NCBI GenBank assembly: GCA_028554755.1
Contig: JAPTOF010000003.1
Span: 662,501-726,500, forward strand
Length of the DNA: 64,000 bases
Source of the DNA: Cordia subcordata
Taxonomy: Eukaryota; Streptophyta; Magnoliopsida; Boraginales; Cordiaceae
Direction: 5' to 3'
Shown here: piece after piece, positions 1 to 12,551 of the stretch
Layout of the letters: each line of letters starts with the position of its first letter
Numbering within the stretch: the first letter of the stretch is position 1
Notes under the pieces: generated by a model
Seen by the model: the letters and a program-made list of their open reading frames with translations, nothing else
The model's database searches: none
What the model was told of the DNA's origin: nothing
Translations under genes and position numbers: made by a program

Positions 1-1022
1 TGCTAGAAAAAAAACTGTTTTAAAAATTTGCACTAAAGTAGTAACAACACTTCAAATATTTACTAGCGCAGTATTACGGTTTTCTTGATGTTGTTGGTAT
101 ACATAAGTTGAGGCTTCTTACTGTTGCGACGGTGAATTATGAATTTCTTTTGCTAAATTCACATAGAAATAATGATTTGGCACGTAAGTGATCCAAATTT
201 TGTGACAATATCGTAGCCTTTTCTTTTCTTTTTTTTTTTTTCTAGTTTTCCTTTTTAACTTATTTTCTTACTTGCATGAAATAATATATTAGAGTTATCT
301 ACAATCTATATTCAATAGTTGAAAATCACTATCAGTATATTGATTTAGTTTGTATTTAATTTTTTCACAGAAATTTCATCGAAAGTTCTCCACTAATGTC
401 AAGCTTAGTCGCTGCCAATAACAATAGTACAAACAGTCTCGACTAGTCTATTGAATTTAATCAACTGGCCCAAGTACTTAGATTTACACTGATGATAATA
501 CTAGGTCCTGATCATTACAGATTAAACAAAATTTCTATAGAACCAACGTGAGATAAAAGATCACATATGCAGAAAGCAACTGCCTGCAAAAACTTTGGAA
601 CCAGAGCAGTATACACAACTTATTCGCGACGAAAACAAATATTGCGTTAGAGAAATGCATCGTCCAACTACAACTGAGAACGTTGACTCAATTTAGTACA
701 TAACATAGTCAACAGGAAACCATTAATGTCACACCCCCTAGACCTCGGGCTTGCGAGTAAGACTAGTGTTGTAAGGCTCAGGGGCGTGACAACTAGTATG
801 CGACGCCCTGAAAACTACATTAGAACTACTTGTAAGAAATCCTAACCTAGTCTTTCTAAGAGAATAAAATTCTGGGGTAAATTTATGTTCTACATTTTCC
901 ACCCACAAGAAGCTGTTGACAACTCCTAACAGGATCGGACATAATGGAAATGTGCCTAGTAGTTTAACTTCTATTGCAAAAATAAATTTAAGATACAATA
1001 TAAATATGCATCAACAACAGGA
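1..1022. other. 3' flank of the AHL gene, no gene seen
   Basis: No supported coding region was found. The stretch is the downstream flank, and probably part of the 3' untranslated region, of the minus-strand AHL gene that stops at 1023. At 727-791 there is an imperfect inverted pair (TGTCACACCCC and GGGGCGTGACA) that could be a transposon remnant, but no element could be delimited. Short open frames here have no recognisable domain. Confidence 0.5.
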
Positions 1023-4000
1023 TCAGCAAGAAACCTCACATTTTGAGGGGCTCTGTTCTGTAGATTCTGGACCAGCAAAAGAAATAGTATTATTTTCAGG
1101 GGCGGATATGTTGGGCCCATGCGCAAAATTCATCGTAGTGGTCATGTTATCTCCGTGGAAGGAAGCAGAAGAATTCATTTGTGGCTTTGGACCGCCGTAG
1201 GCTCCCTCGATTCTTCCTTCAGAAACAGGATTAGCAGAATTAGGAACACGAGCAGCTGCGTGGTCATGTCTCTGCTTCTTTGGCTTCTGTTCCAGCTGAT
1301 GGCCGGGAAGAAAGCTGCCAACCACAACCTGAAACACTCGACAATGTAGTGTCGTCAGTAACTCTATTTGCTTCCTTTGGCATAAAAAAAGGTATTACCA
1401 CTTACATCTACATGCAGTCCACAATTTTGATAATTGATTAGCTTGTGAGGAAGGATATCATTTAACATCTTAATTTCCATGATAAAGAAATCAATTATGT
1501 TCGTTTCAATTTGAGCACAGGTATACCAACCTGGACAGGCCCAGCTGCTACTAACATGCCAGCCAATCCTCCTCCCAGAACACGGCCATCAGTGCCTGCC
1601 AGGGAGATGCTCATCCCACCATATCTGCTCTTTGTGACCCCATCATCATTAGGCATAAATGATCCAGTCAATGAAAGTATCTCAAAACGACCCTGATAAA
1701 GCAGAAGAAAAGAGATTTTGAACATCAGTTATTCATCAGTGCGGAGAATTGCAAAAAGTAATTCAATCAAATGACTGGCAAAGAAACACTTATGTTCAAG
1801 TGTAAAGAATATCCTGCTTACTCAGGCATTACAGATGAAGAAGATAATAAAATGTATCCTAGCGAAAAAGTTAATAAAATGTATTGGAGAAGAACAAATG
1901 GGTGGAAGCAGGAGAAGAAATGACAAGGTGAGAGAGTGGACAGAGTCCATGCACTTTTATCAGAAAAGAAGGCAGTGAAGGATTTAGCATGAGCTTTGCA
2001 TTGAGTTGCCCAACTAGAAAGGCTTAATCTGCCTGGACATTATTGCACCTCTGAAGCAATGGAGCACATTTCACCATATTCAAATATAGCACAATCAAAT
2101 AATAAAATGACATCTGATGGTAAATGGGTGTCCAACCAACTATTACATGGAAGAAGCTAAAGATTGGTTAGGTAATAATGGAAGAGTAAACTAAAAAAGC
2201 AAAAGAAGAGAAAATTTACCTCATAGGTCAATGTGCCCCCTGAAAAATTGGGCTGGCGTAATGTGACATTTGAAATAGTACCATTTGCAGCTAGAACACA
2301 AATAGCTCTAGATCCTTGTTGAGCGAATGATATGATCTTCATTGAGACATCCTGAAACAAACAAGAGGGAGTCAACAACAAAAGAGAGAAATCAGACTTA
2401 AGCAGGTTCTTCCTGGGAGTTAATAATTGCTATTAGTTAAAGGGCATAAAAGACTCTCCAATATGCCATACATATGTCTCTGGCATCAACAACAATGCAA
2501 TGACATTTTCATTCAATCAGTTGAAGAACATAACAATCATATATTAATGTGATTAGTTTAGAAAGCTCTTATGTTTTACTGGTTGATATGGCTAAGTCTT
2601 GTTTGCTTGTTTTCTAATGCAAGTTATACCATGAACTTTTATTAACACTGTATATCTGCTTCTCCTACTTGGTAGAAGTTTGTGGTAAGATCATTAAGTA
2701 TAGCATCAAATAGGAACTATTGCACACTATTGCAGTCTTACCACAATAACTTAATTGTTCGCATTTTCATGCACGAGTCCAGAAAGCATGGTGAGGCAAA
2801 ACTACTATAGGCACTATAGTGAAGTAATTTCAGCAGTTACAGAGCTCAGCAAATCATGTCATGTTGAGTATACATTGAAATGTTATCAGCAAGCGGTAAG
2901 CAGGGGCGAAGCTAGAATTTGAGATTAAGGGGGGCAAAATTATTATACATATATAGTAATTCATGTGTTACATAAGTTTTAAGTAAATGAGAAATATGTA
3001 CAAAACAGTTGGTAACAAATATAAATAACATCTTTTATATTTACAAATCAAGAAAAATAAAATTACAATTGTTCTATGCCAGTCTTTAATGTCTTGATAA
3101 TGATGCATGAGTTTTTTAACTTATTATTCCTAAAAACCAAGAAAGAAGAGGGGCAATTTAATTTATATCAACATAAGAAAATTTAATTTTTAATAATCAT
3201 TCTAAACTATTCTAAAAAAATAAGGGGGGCAATTGCCCCCTTTGCATGCATGCAGCTTCGCCCCTGGTGGTAAGGCAAGCAATGACTTCCAATATAAACA
3301 TATTAACCATTGACTATCTATATCATGCCATAATGATACACTGCAAGTACAATAATACGTAAATCTTCAGCAACCATGTTACAAGATAACTTAGTTACTC
3401 CTACTGGGTACATAAGAATTTTTCATATAGCTAAAGAGAGTAAAGAGCACAAACTAAGTTACAAAGTTGACCAACAAATAGAATTTACCATGCCAGCATT
3501 AACAGTGATCACATGGGGCGTAAAATTTGCACCAACAGAGTATGACACTCCCCCTGCATAAGTTACACATTATTCAGTCATCTAAACGAAATAAAATTTC
3601 TGGGGTAATTTGCTGAATCATAGAAGAATAATGCAAAACTATGATGCAAATTCATCAATTTAAATATTAGCAATGGTGGAATAGAATACACTAGATCCCC
3701 AAAGGGAAATATCAAATGATAACAGCTAAGCACAAAGTCCGAGTGAGAGAAGCACCGATCTGATCAAACAAGCAGAACCACAAGGAAATTTAAAATTTTA
3801 AAGTTCTCAAGCCAGTCCTGCATGGACGTAGACTATGACCTTTGATGTGCATGCTATATCTTAGCAGCAGTAAATACAGTATTGTTTCTTGCTTTCTCAT
3901 TGTTTATTGTCTGCCTAGAAGGTATGCAGTGCAATTTTCCCATACAATAATAAACAATAATTGACCATATGAGGGAGAGGGGGTTATGTGTGAGTCTGTG

Positions 4001-5379
4001 TTTGGGTGTTTTGGTCCCGAGGCGGGTCAGGGGGCGGCAGCTGTTAGCAAACACTCTGCCTCCACCATCCAGCCTGATGCCATAAGAAAACAGACAACAA
4101 TATGAACTCCTAATCGCCTCTCAAAGTCAGAAACTCAGGCATGGCAAAGCTAAATTTTACACATTCTGATAGTGATAATCGAAAAACAAGTAAACTTCGA
4201 TCCATAAGTAATATCGTCACATCATAGAGTTCAACAATTGGAAGATCATACAGTAGTGTTTATGAAGTCAGATGTATAATCAGAGAAGAATAGTTTGTCC
4301 CGTAGTACGTGCTGTAAGAGGCATGTGGGCCCACGTGCCTGTGGGGCCCACAGGGACATCTCAGCCAGCTGACTGCTCTCCTTGTTCAAATACTTTTGGA
4401 GACCAAGTCACAGCAAAAGGTCCTACCCAAGTTTGGGTCTTTCACTCTTCCCATCAGATCTAACTATTATTCACTTAAGTTATTTAGTAGTAATCCGTTA
4501 TTATGCTTCTTGATGATTCCTCGGTTACTGGGAAATCATTTTCACGTCTGTGTCGTATAGCCTACAAGATACCACCAAAAGACCAATCTGCCCTCCAACA
4601 ATCTCTATATTCTATTTTCATGAAGCTTCTATTCTCTTCCAGAAAAAATTAGTGAATCAGCTTTCAACGCCAAAAAAGCATACCCCACCTATAGCAGCAG
4701 AAACCACTTATAGATCATAACTACAATACCTTCAGATCTAGAGATTATATGTTTTTAGGGGTCAAAATTCTACACTCATAAAGCAGAAAATGCATAAACC
4801 ACAAATCAGAACTGCAGATCTAGTTCCGATCATACACAAAAGTAATCATGAGCAAGCATGACAGAATCCTACATCTTTTATATACTTCAACTCTAATAAT
4901 AGTAACACATCACAGCCTTATAACAGGATCAGGTATTAAAAAAATTTGCGAAGCGAACTATGCAAAAGCTATCGAATTTCACTATTAAGGGAAACAAACA
5001 CATAACCGTTACCGTGACTTTCAAACTCTAACTTATGCTTCTTCTTGAAAGACTCCGTTGGGCGACCTGCACTTTGTTTCCAAGCTGAAAAGTCTCCAGT
5101 AAAGGGGATTGAAGCCGAGATCGGCATAGGTGACAATGCCATGTTTAGTGAACCGTCTGCTGCGTATTTCCTTGGTCTTCCCCTCTTCTTCTTTACTTCT
5201 GAGGCTGGCGCCACCACACTAACTGGAGTTGCTGGTGTCACCGCCCCAGTCGTCACCACCGTTGATCCAGTAACTTGGCTAGGATTCTCATTCCTTGGCT
5301 CCATTTTATTGCTTTCTGGAGCTTCATCACTCTTTGCAGTAACCCCAGAACCATTCATCCCTTCTACTGTTTCCTCCAT
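1023..5379 (-). CDS. AHL4-like: AT-hook motif nuclear-localised protein (AHL), PPC domain
   Basis: A five-exon gene whose exons join in frame: 5379-5013, 3553-3489, 2351-2220, 1692-1531 and 1328-1023, giving 343 residues. All introns are GT/AG. An AT-hook (KKKRGRPRKY) lies at about residues 63-72. A second, degenerate hook-like stretch (GRPTESFKKK) lies at about 105-114. The PPC/DUF296 domain runs from about 133 to 250 and includes the GRFEIL motif typical of AHLs at 189-194. AHL proteins bind A/T-rich minor grooves and form PPC-mediated multimers that tune transcription in the nucleus. The intron-bearing structure fits the intron-containing AHL clade rather than the single-exon clade. Its neighbour is a MAP65-3-like gene, as AHL4 and MAP65-3 are neighbours in Arabidopsis, which is why AHL4-like is suggested. 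Intron 2 carries a hAT MITE. The exact AHL number is inference. Confidence 0.93.
2901..3266. mobile_element. hAT-type MITE in AHL intron 2
   Basis: A 366-bp element bounded by perfect 13-bp inverted ends, CAGGGGCGAAGCT at 2901-2913 and its complement at 3254-3266. It is flanked by an 8-bp target duplication with one mismatch: GCGGTAAG at 2893-2900 and GTGGTAAG at 3267-3274. An 8-bp duplication and CAGGGGCG-type ends are characteristic of plant hAT elements. Subterminal G runs near 2929 and C runs near 3235 pair with each other. There is no coding capacity, so it is non-autonomous. It sits between AHL exons 2 and 3 and does not touch the splice sites. Confidence 0.88.
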
Positions 5380-6640
5380 TCTTCATATACACAAAATACA
5401 ACAACCCAAAAAGCTCCTAGACCTCAAAGACACTAATGACTTTACCCCACTAAACCTTAGATAGAGTGAAGAATTCTGAGCTATTTGCTTGCAAAACAAA
5501 CGGTGCAGCAAGAAAAATCAAATCTTTTTGAGAAATAAAAATCCAAAAACAAATATTACTTACAACCCTGTAACAATTAAATCCTTTAACCCAAAAAAAT
5601 AAAAATAAAACCTTTAAACAACAGAATGGCTTTCACACGAAAAAAATCAAATCTATTTTAGAATTAACAATTAAAAACAAAAGAATAATTAAAATCCTTT
5701 TGGAACCTAAAACCTTACCTAAAAAAGATCAAATATTTTTAGCTTTGAGACAGTAAAAAAAAACAATTCGTTTACACAAAACAAAACTTAATATTCGGGA
5801 AAGGCTTATTCAAAATCCACTTCAGAACTTCTGCAAATAAGCAAGCAGTAATAGCAGCTTTGAATATTCAACGATCATCTGACAACTAACGAGCTCTGCA
5901 GTTAAAATCTACTCACTGTAACAGTCTGTAGTCCTATAACTTCATCACTGCCATTGCAGAGCAGCTGCAGAGCTTCAAAGATGGAAACTTTACTCTCAGG
6001 AAATGAAAAAAAATTAAAAAAAAAAAATAGCTTGGCTGCAGAAGTTGGGAAATTAGGGTTCTGCAAAGGAAAAAGTACAGTAGGAAAATAAATAAGTGTA
6101 AAATTGAAAATAATTAATTAATTTAATTAAAATATTTGAATAATAATTACTACAACTAACTAATATTTAATTGCTATATTCAAAGTATTAATTTTGGTTA
6201 AGAAAATGGTTTCAAGTCCGCCTTTGAAATTTAATAAATGGGGTGCTTTGAAAAATGGCAAAGTTAAATATATTTTAATATAAAATGAAGAATTTGTGAA
6301 AAAAAATAAAATTCTTCTTAATTTTAAATTTTATAGCTGTAAAGTTAATGTTGGAGCCAATGCCAATTTTCCAAACTCTGACCTGTTCCCTGTCTCTTTT
6401 GGTGAAATAAAGTTGACTTCTGACCCCAAAAAAAAAAAGAAAAAATTAAAGTTACTAAAAAGGAAAAAAAAAAAAAAGATACCCTTAAATTTTGTGAACA
6501 TTTTCTAACCATGCCAGTGTTAAAAAATGATGCACAGGACTGCAAAGGTTGGGCAAATCTGTGCAGATTATTCCTCCTTTCACTGCCATTAGATTTGATC
6601 AATCAGCTGTTTGTTGCTTAACAAAACAAATAAAAGAAAT
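5380..6640. other. AHL upstream region, no further gene
   Basis: This lies upstream of the AHL start codon and should hold its 5' untranslated region and promoter. It is A-rich, with homopolymer runs near 6008-6030 and 6427-6477 that create spurious lysine-rich open frames. No coding region is supported. Confidence 0.5.
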
Positions 6641-6780
6641 TTTTTGAGAAATTCCCCGCAATTGCTGTAATTAGATTTTGAACTTTCCTTAGATATGTTA
6701 ATGGGGGAAGGACAAAACCAACTGTCTGAGGAGATCTTCAGTGCTGGCTTGGCAATGGAAGGGAGGACAACTGTCTCTGT
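6640..6780 (-). pseudogene. Duplicated fragment of the last exon of the MAP65-3-like gene
   Basis: On the minus strand this fragment encodes [16 protein letters not shown], nearly identical to [16 protein letters not shown] in the last exon of the adjacent MAP65-3-like gene. Similarity continues past the codons through the equivalent of the stop region (AGATATGT...GAAGGACAAAACCA at about 6690-6720 against 7769-7795). The fragment lacks roughly 27 bp that encode the YSFEERR segment in the parent. No other exon is present nearby, so this is a short tandem, exon-level duplicate about 1 kb downstream of the parent stop codon. It is not expected to be a gene. Confidence 0.75.
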
Positions 6781-6849
6781 GTGAGTGGGGTGGGGGGTTG
6801 AGCTGTAGCATTTGAACTTAGTTATTGACGTCTCTAATTGGAGCAATAA

Positions 6850-7749
6850 ATATTTTAGTGTAATCGGTCTTAACTTTCCTTTTCAAAAGAAAAAAAAAAA
6901 AAAGACAATATATTGAACTAGTTGATTAAGTTTAATATGTTAGCAAGTTAGTTGTCAGGCCGGGTCACTACAAAATCTGGTGAGAAGGTTGATCAAGGAT
7001 AATATTTGCATATCGTGAAATGGATTCTGCTGCAATTATATATTAATTAGTTTGTGACTAAAGTTAAACTAAGATTAATAGTAAAGTTTTACGGAAGTGA
7101 AAACTTAAGAGTGGGACAATTTCATTGGGGAAATCACATGTACAAATTATTCCTCTTATCATCAGCCATACTATGTATAGCTAAGAATTTCACATGTCAA
7201 GTTGCCTTTTCAATAAGCATCTTTGCCATGCAGCTTGAGGCTTTGGAAGTGTTTGTAATTTTGGTCCTTGGGGAAAAACATTCTTTGCACCGTATATTAG
7301 CATTTGAATGTTTGATTGATTCAGCAAAAAGAAAGAATACCAGCATGGCACTCCACTAGCTCTTGTAAAAGCACATTTGGAGATTGTTCTTTTCTTCAAC
7401 TTTATTTATTTATTTATTTATTGTTATTTTTTTGGTCAAAACTGTAACATCCAAACTAGAAGTAATGATAGTGTGTAGCCAGGTGAGAAGCAAGATTTGT
7501 ATCTTTACCTGTAAGGGAAAAGCACCAAGAATACAAGGAAATCAAATGGTGTAATATGAAAAATGAGATTGCATAAACAGGAGAACGGTAGCAACCCTCT
7601 CAAGCCCAAATTCAAATTCGTAAAATACATGCACATTGAGAGAAAGCCAAATAGGATTGGCTTAAGTTAAAATCCTTCGACTTATCAAACGCCAAGAGGA
7701 TTGATGAACAATTGAGGTTTTGTAAGAACATTCCATCTAATTGCTGATC
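6850..7749. other. Intergenic, 3' flank of the MAP65-3-like gene
   Basis: This is noncoding as far as can be seen. It contains a TTTA microsatellite at about 7403-7422 and A-rich runs near 6890. The part closest to 7750 is the likely 3' untranslated region of the MAP65-3-like gene. Confidence 0.45.
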
Positions 7750-10700
7750 TTAAACTTGAACAGTTCTCAGATATGTCTTGTGAAGGACAAAACCAGCTCT
7801 CCTCTCTTCAAATGAGTATTCTACGTCTTCGGAGATCTCCAAAGCTGGTTTGGCAATAGAGGGGAGGACGACTGCACGAGCTGGAGTCATGGCCGTTTGC
7901 ATTGGAACTGATGATGATATTGTGGAAGGAGTGGAAGGTAAAGGAATTGGCATTGCTTGAGGCGTTCGGTTTTCTTCTTCCACTGTTGATATTGTCTTCG
8001 ATGGAGTAGCAAATGGTATGTTGGTCCTGGAAATGGGTGAGAAAGGTTTTCGCGTCATAGGGGATCCTACTTCACGAGCACCGAAGGAATGCTTTTTGTC
8101 CGGAAAGCCTGCTATGTCCAAACCTCTCCTTCCTAAAGCAAATAATTGAAATGATACAGATTGAAGAAGAAAAATAGATAAACTAACGTCAGACAATATA
8201 TAAAACCACAACCAATCTTTAATGGACTTCTCCCACTAGAAACGGACATCTTTTTCCAGGGAAAGTGAATGGTGAAATACTAATAATGTCAGCTACTAGA
8301 AGTGTAAAAGGCTGTAGAATAGGAATGTTAAAATGTTGAAAAGAAATTACCAGCTGATAGAGCTGCATAACCGTCATTCCTCAGATGATTCAATTGATCA
8401 CTGTGATCGAGTTGGTCATTTTTCTTAGCTTTTGTGGAGAGCATATCAGGTTTAGGAGTCTGCAGCATCGCTCCTCCAAGAGATACTCTCCTACTGCCTG
8501 CACCACCGCATGATAATCTACCCTTTTTGCCACTCTGGTTCTTCATTGGACTAGGTTTCGAACCATAACGAGCCTCGTGTTCTGCTATCAACTGTCCCTG
8601 AAGTTTCTTCTGCTCCTAAAATTGGGGAAGCCGAGAAAAAGAGAAAGGAGGAAAGACAATTATCTATAAGGTATGAGCCATAATTGAACATTCAATATAA
8701 GCGTGTATAGCTGCACTAGAAGGTCCATACCTTCTGCCTTTTGCGCTCTTCTTCTTTCTCCTGCCGTAGAATTGTATATTCTTCAAGCATTGAAAGAAGG
8801 CGAATCTGCACAACAATCAATGGCCTTGTTAGTTGTTACATTACAATTTTATGATGCTGGCTGAGAATTGGCAGAAATGAGATCTACGCACTGCTACTTG
8901 GAATACTTAAACCATCATAAGTGAATTTTAATCCCCTCTCGTTCTCCCATGCTTTGGTTTTTGCAGCCAATGTGTCCACCATTGCTACTCCAACATAATT
9001 CAAGGGCAAAAGTTCAATAATATGGTGATGAAATCTTTAATTTACATAACTAGATCATTAGATAAATACCTTATTAACAGAATTGCTAAACACAAGAAGC
9101 AATCTATACCCGGAAGTTTATTGAGCAATGCACGTGCTTTCTCAGCACGTTTTAAGGTCAGATGAGCACCTCGTCCAGCGTTATAGCGATTCTCGTCCTT
9201 TGGAAAGAAAAAGGAAAATGGACTGTGAAGCAATTTGACATTGTAAGTTGCCCTATTATATATAAATAAGCATGGACCAAAAGACCAACCCTATTGTACT
9301 CCTCCAGCCAGCACTCTTCCGCACAAGCAGCCATCCACTTCTCAACCTTCTCAAGCATTTCTTTACAGCTAAAAGCTTCCTCTTTGACTTGAGCTATTTG
9401 AAGCTCAATTTGCTCTAGGACAGAAGCAGCATCAACAGTTCCTTTTGTCGACAGAAAAAGAAAGCAAATTAGAACAGAAATTAATTTCATTAAGAAAGTT
9501 ATATATTCTAAAATTGAAATTTCTTTACCAGATTCAATAGCTTCTATTACATTGTCCAGTAAATTATCTGACTCTGGAATCATGTGTGTCTTCCGGCATA
9601 CCTCCTCCAGCTCTGACCTCTTTTTCACAACAATTTCCTTCATTTTGCTTGCTTTCAACTCCTCCAACTGTGAAACTTCTGCCTCAACCTTCATGTTTAT
9701 TCACAAACTTTAAATCTCCGATCCATCTAACATGACACGTACATAAAATAATACTAGATTGATTTAATTAATATTGGCAAACAGAGGTACTCACACAATT
9801 AATGAAATCTATAGAAAGCGTGTTGGGTTCTCTTATCTCATGCTCGGAAGCAGCAATATTACAAGTGACATTCTGAAACATCTGTTGCTCTTCAAGAGGT
9901 GTATCCATCAAATTCCAGAGCTCCAGCATTGAGGTTGCAAGATCTTGAAGCTGCAGAAATCAAAGCCAAAAGAAGCTTGCAGCTATAAAAGAAAAGATAC
10001 GTTAATCTTTAATTCACGACTATATGTATACCCGCAGCATTCTTTGTAGTTTGACCTCTCGCAGCCTGTGTATAGCATCAGCTAACCGTTCAATAGTCTC
10101 ATTACTGATACTTTTTGATCCTTCTGACTCTCCTAAACTGGGATGAACCTCACTAACAGTTTGCTTGAAATCCATACTGAGCACCAAGCACAGGGAATTC
10201 AACAAATTCAGGTGGTCCAGAACTTGCTTCAGGCGCTCGCTCTGCCAGCAAAAATACATTTTCACAATCAAGAGAACTATCCTGCGAGACAAAAGCTAGA
10301 AACTACTGATACATAATATGAAAAGAATTAAATAAGGACAAAACAATAGAAACCTTTTCTTTTTGAAGTGCCTGCAACTCTTTTTGCAATTCCTCAAGCT
10401 TTCTCAAAGACAGATCACTTTCATCCACTGTGGCGTTGGAAGAAATATACACACCTGCCTTATAAATCTCATTCTTGATCTTTTGTATCTGCTCTAGAAC
10501 TTCAAAAAAATGATTCTTTCTGTCACTTTTTCTCTTCCGCATCTCCTCTAGCTGTGGAAGTATAGCTCTAAGTTCTTCCTTCAAGCTTCCTGGGTTATGA
10601 TCAGACTGAAAACAACCATTTCTTTGTAACTTCTTCTCTAGCTTGTGAACTCCATATATAATGCCAAAGAGGACACATGCATTTTCTTTTTCTAAAAAAA

Positions 10701-11593
10701 AGGAAAAAGAAAGAAAGCGAGGAAAATCTCTCACCAAAGAACTCAAAAAAGCAGTCAGTTACAAAATCAGATCCTTGGAAGGGTTGTGAGCAGACTTGAG
10801 TCCTTTATAAATGAACTTGTACTGATTTGTCCAAAATAGTACTTACATCTAATCTGTCAATTTTGCTTTTTGACCACTTTATTCCTTTAGTAGACGAGTA
10901 AGCAGACTTGAATTCCATTATGAATGCGCATATATAACTTCTACTCATTCCCAATCAGTTCATTTGTCAGATATATCATCTATGCTCTTTTGGCCATTCT
11001 ACTAATGACTGTTCTTATATGGTGGAAGTAATTTCCAAAGAGTCTCATAAAATTTTGCAGTATCATTATGCCCGAGATAAAAGCATAACCAAGAAGTAGT
11101 TATCTAGCATTATCCCATTTGTAGATTATCCAGGAAATAACATTTGCTCCCATGACATACCTACATAAAACAAACTATAACCAGCAATTGTCTTCAGCAA
11201 CATAATGAGTTTACACCACCTACCTGCCTAATATGTACTGGTCTCTCTCCCATTGAAGAACATACTGACGCAAGCTCTGTTTCACAATCAGCAATTGCCT
11301 GTCTTAGCTGAGCTCTACACTTGTTTGCCTGGTCCACCTTTCTTCTGTAAACTTCCAGACATTCTCGTTCAAGCTCGAGAAGCATCCTATCCCTCTCTGC
11401 CTCGGATTCACCAACTTCATCCCATATTATCTAATCAGCACAAAAATGACAATCGAAGCATTGCATTTAAACAGAGGAAGGAGAATAACAAGTGCACTAT
11501 CACTCATTGCATCAACATTACCTGTAATTCATATAAAAGAGATCCACGTGTTGTTTCCATTTGTACAAGAGGATCTCTCACAACTAATGCCAT
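7750..11593 (-). CDS. MAP65-3-like: 65-kDa microtubule-associated protein, MAP65-3/PLEIADE type
   Basis: Twelve coding exons: 11593-11522, 11430-11224, 10605-10354, 10241-10032, 9950-9795, 9688-9529, 9441-9290, 9197-9110, 8984 to about 8907, 8805-8731, 8615-8351 and 8132-7750, giving about 698 residues. MAP65 proteins are long coiled-coil antiparallel microtubule bundlers. Conserved blocks include [47 protein letters not shown] and [14 protein letters not shown]. The length and the C-terminal tail ([27 protein letters not shown]) match the MAP65-3 (PLE) subgroup, which cross-links overlapping microtubules in the phragmoplast during cytokinesis. The start MALVVRDP is the first in-frame ATG, and a probable 5' untranslated intron ends just upstream. 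Two AACGG cores upstream fit G2/M control. At the exon 9/10 border canonical splice sites leave the reading frame one base out (see findings). All other borders join cleanly. Confidence 0.92.
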
Positions 11594-12359
11594 GCTACAT
11601 CAATCGACCTGCCAGTCAATAGAAACTACCATTATAAAGGATGTGATCAAAAAACACATTGCAAATCCACCCAAGAAAATCTCCAAAACCACAAAATTGG
11701 AAAAGTAAGACAAAAGTGCTCCCACTGAAAATAACAAATTAAGGTAATTAGTCCCTAATTTTGTGGAGCAAGAAAAAATAAAATGCTAATAGCAATTAGT
11801 CAAAAATCGAACTTCTGTTAGTCCTAAAATTATTATTCCCCAATTAAGCCATTTGAAGGTGGAGAGCATGAGTGCAATGATAAAATTACTGCTGCGTCAA
11901 CTGGAGGCCACGGTTTTAAGCCGCGAAAATAACCTCGTACATAATGCATTATTCAAGAAGCCTATACTAAACCCCAAATAGATACTTCTCTTTTCCAGAT
12001 CCCACATAGTGCGAACTTTGTGCACCCGGGGCCTTTTAAGCCATCTGAACAGCTGATCACTTCTCCAGTAATCCCAACTTAATTACATGATGAAACCATA
12101 AATAACAGATTGCTAACAGTCACTTGGGTAAATATTGAAAAGGAAATACAAGTGACATGATAGATGCTATTTCTCGACTAACAGAAATAAACATAAACAT
12201 AAGGCCTATCCATCGGCACACCCATTTCAATTCAAGCAAAGTCCATTAGAGAAAAAAGCAAGGGGAAAACTATGAAAATTCTGGTTGTTTTTCACTTATT
12301 GAAGAAAACAAAAAAATAAAAAACACAAAATCAAAAGCTCTTTCTTTTTTTTCTCATAA

Positions 12360-12530
12360 ATAGAACAATGTATATACCCCTGCAGCAAAGTTTGAAAAGA
12401 AAGTAGGAAGGCAGAGCTGGACGAGAAGAGTTTTGTTGTTGTTGTCCGAGAGTACGATGATCGATTAAAAGGAGGTGTTGATCTTGATGAGTGAGAGAAG
12501 CTAAGAATGAGAGAGAGAGAGAGAGAGCAC
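12360..12530 (-). promoter_or_regulatory. Probable 5' untranslated leader of the MAP65-3-like gene
   Basis: The sequence upstream of the coding start ends in an acceptor-like site (minus strand, GGCAG just before about 11613). A donor-like GG|GTATAT on the minus strand occurs near 12375. Together they suggest an intron of about 760 bp in the 5' untranslated region, with the first leader exon here. A GA microsatellite at 12508-12527 lies in this leader. This is inferred from splice-like sites only. Confidence 0.35.
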
Positions 12531-12551
12531 CCGTTAAAGAATTCGACCGTT
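12531..12551 (-). promoter_or_regulatory. Pair of AACGG (MSA core) motifs upstream of MAP65-3-like
   Basis: On the minus strand, the sense strand of the gene, AACGG occurs at 12531-12535 and again at 12547-12551, in TTTAACGGGT and TTCAACGGTC. AACGG is the core of the mitosis-specific activator element bound by three-repeat MYB (MYB3R) factors in plant G2/M-phase genes. The flanking bases match the full MSA consensus only partly. The placement close to the likely transcription start of a cytokinesis gene supports function. Confidence 0.45.

Noticed and set aside
738..1349. Several open frames over the AHL 3' end
   Set aside because: They are other-frame or antisense readings of the AHL last exon and its flank.
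6296..6508. A lysine-rich small protein
   Set aside because: It comes from A-rich runs and no family resemblance was seen.
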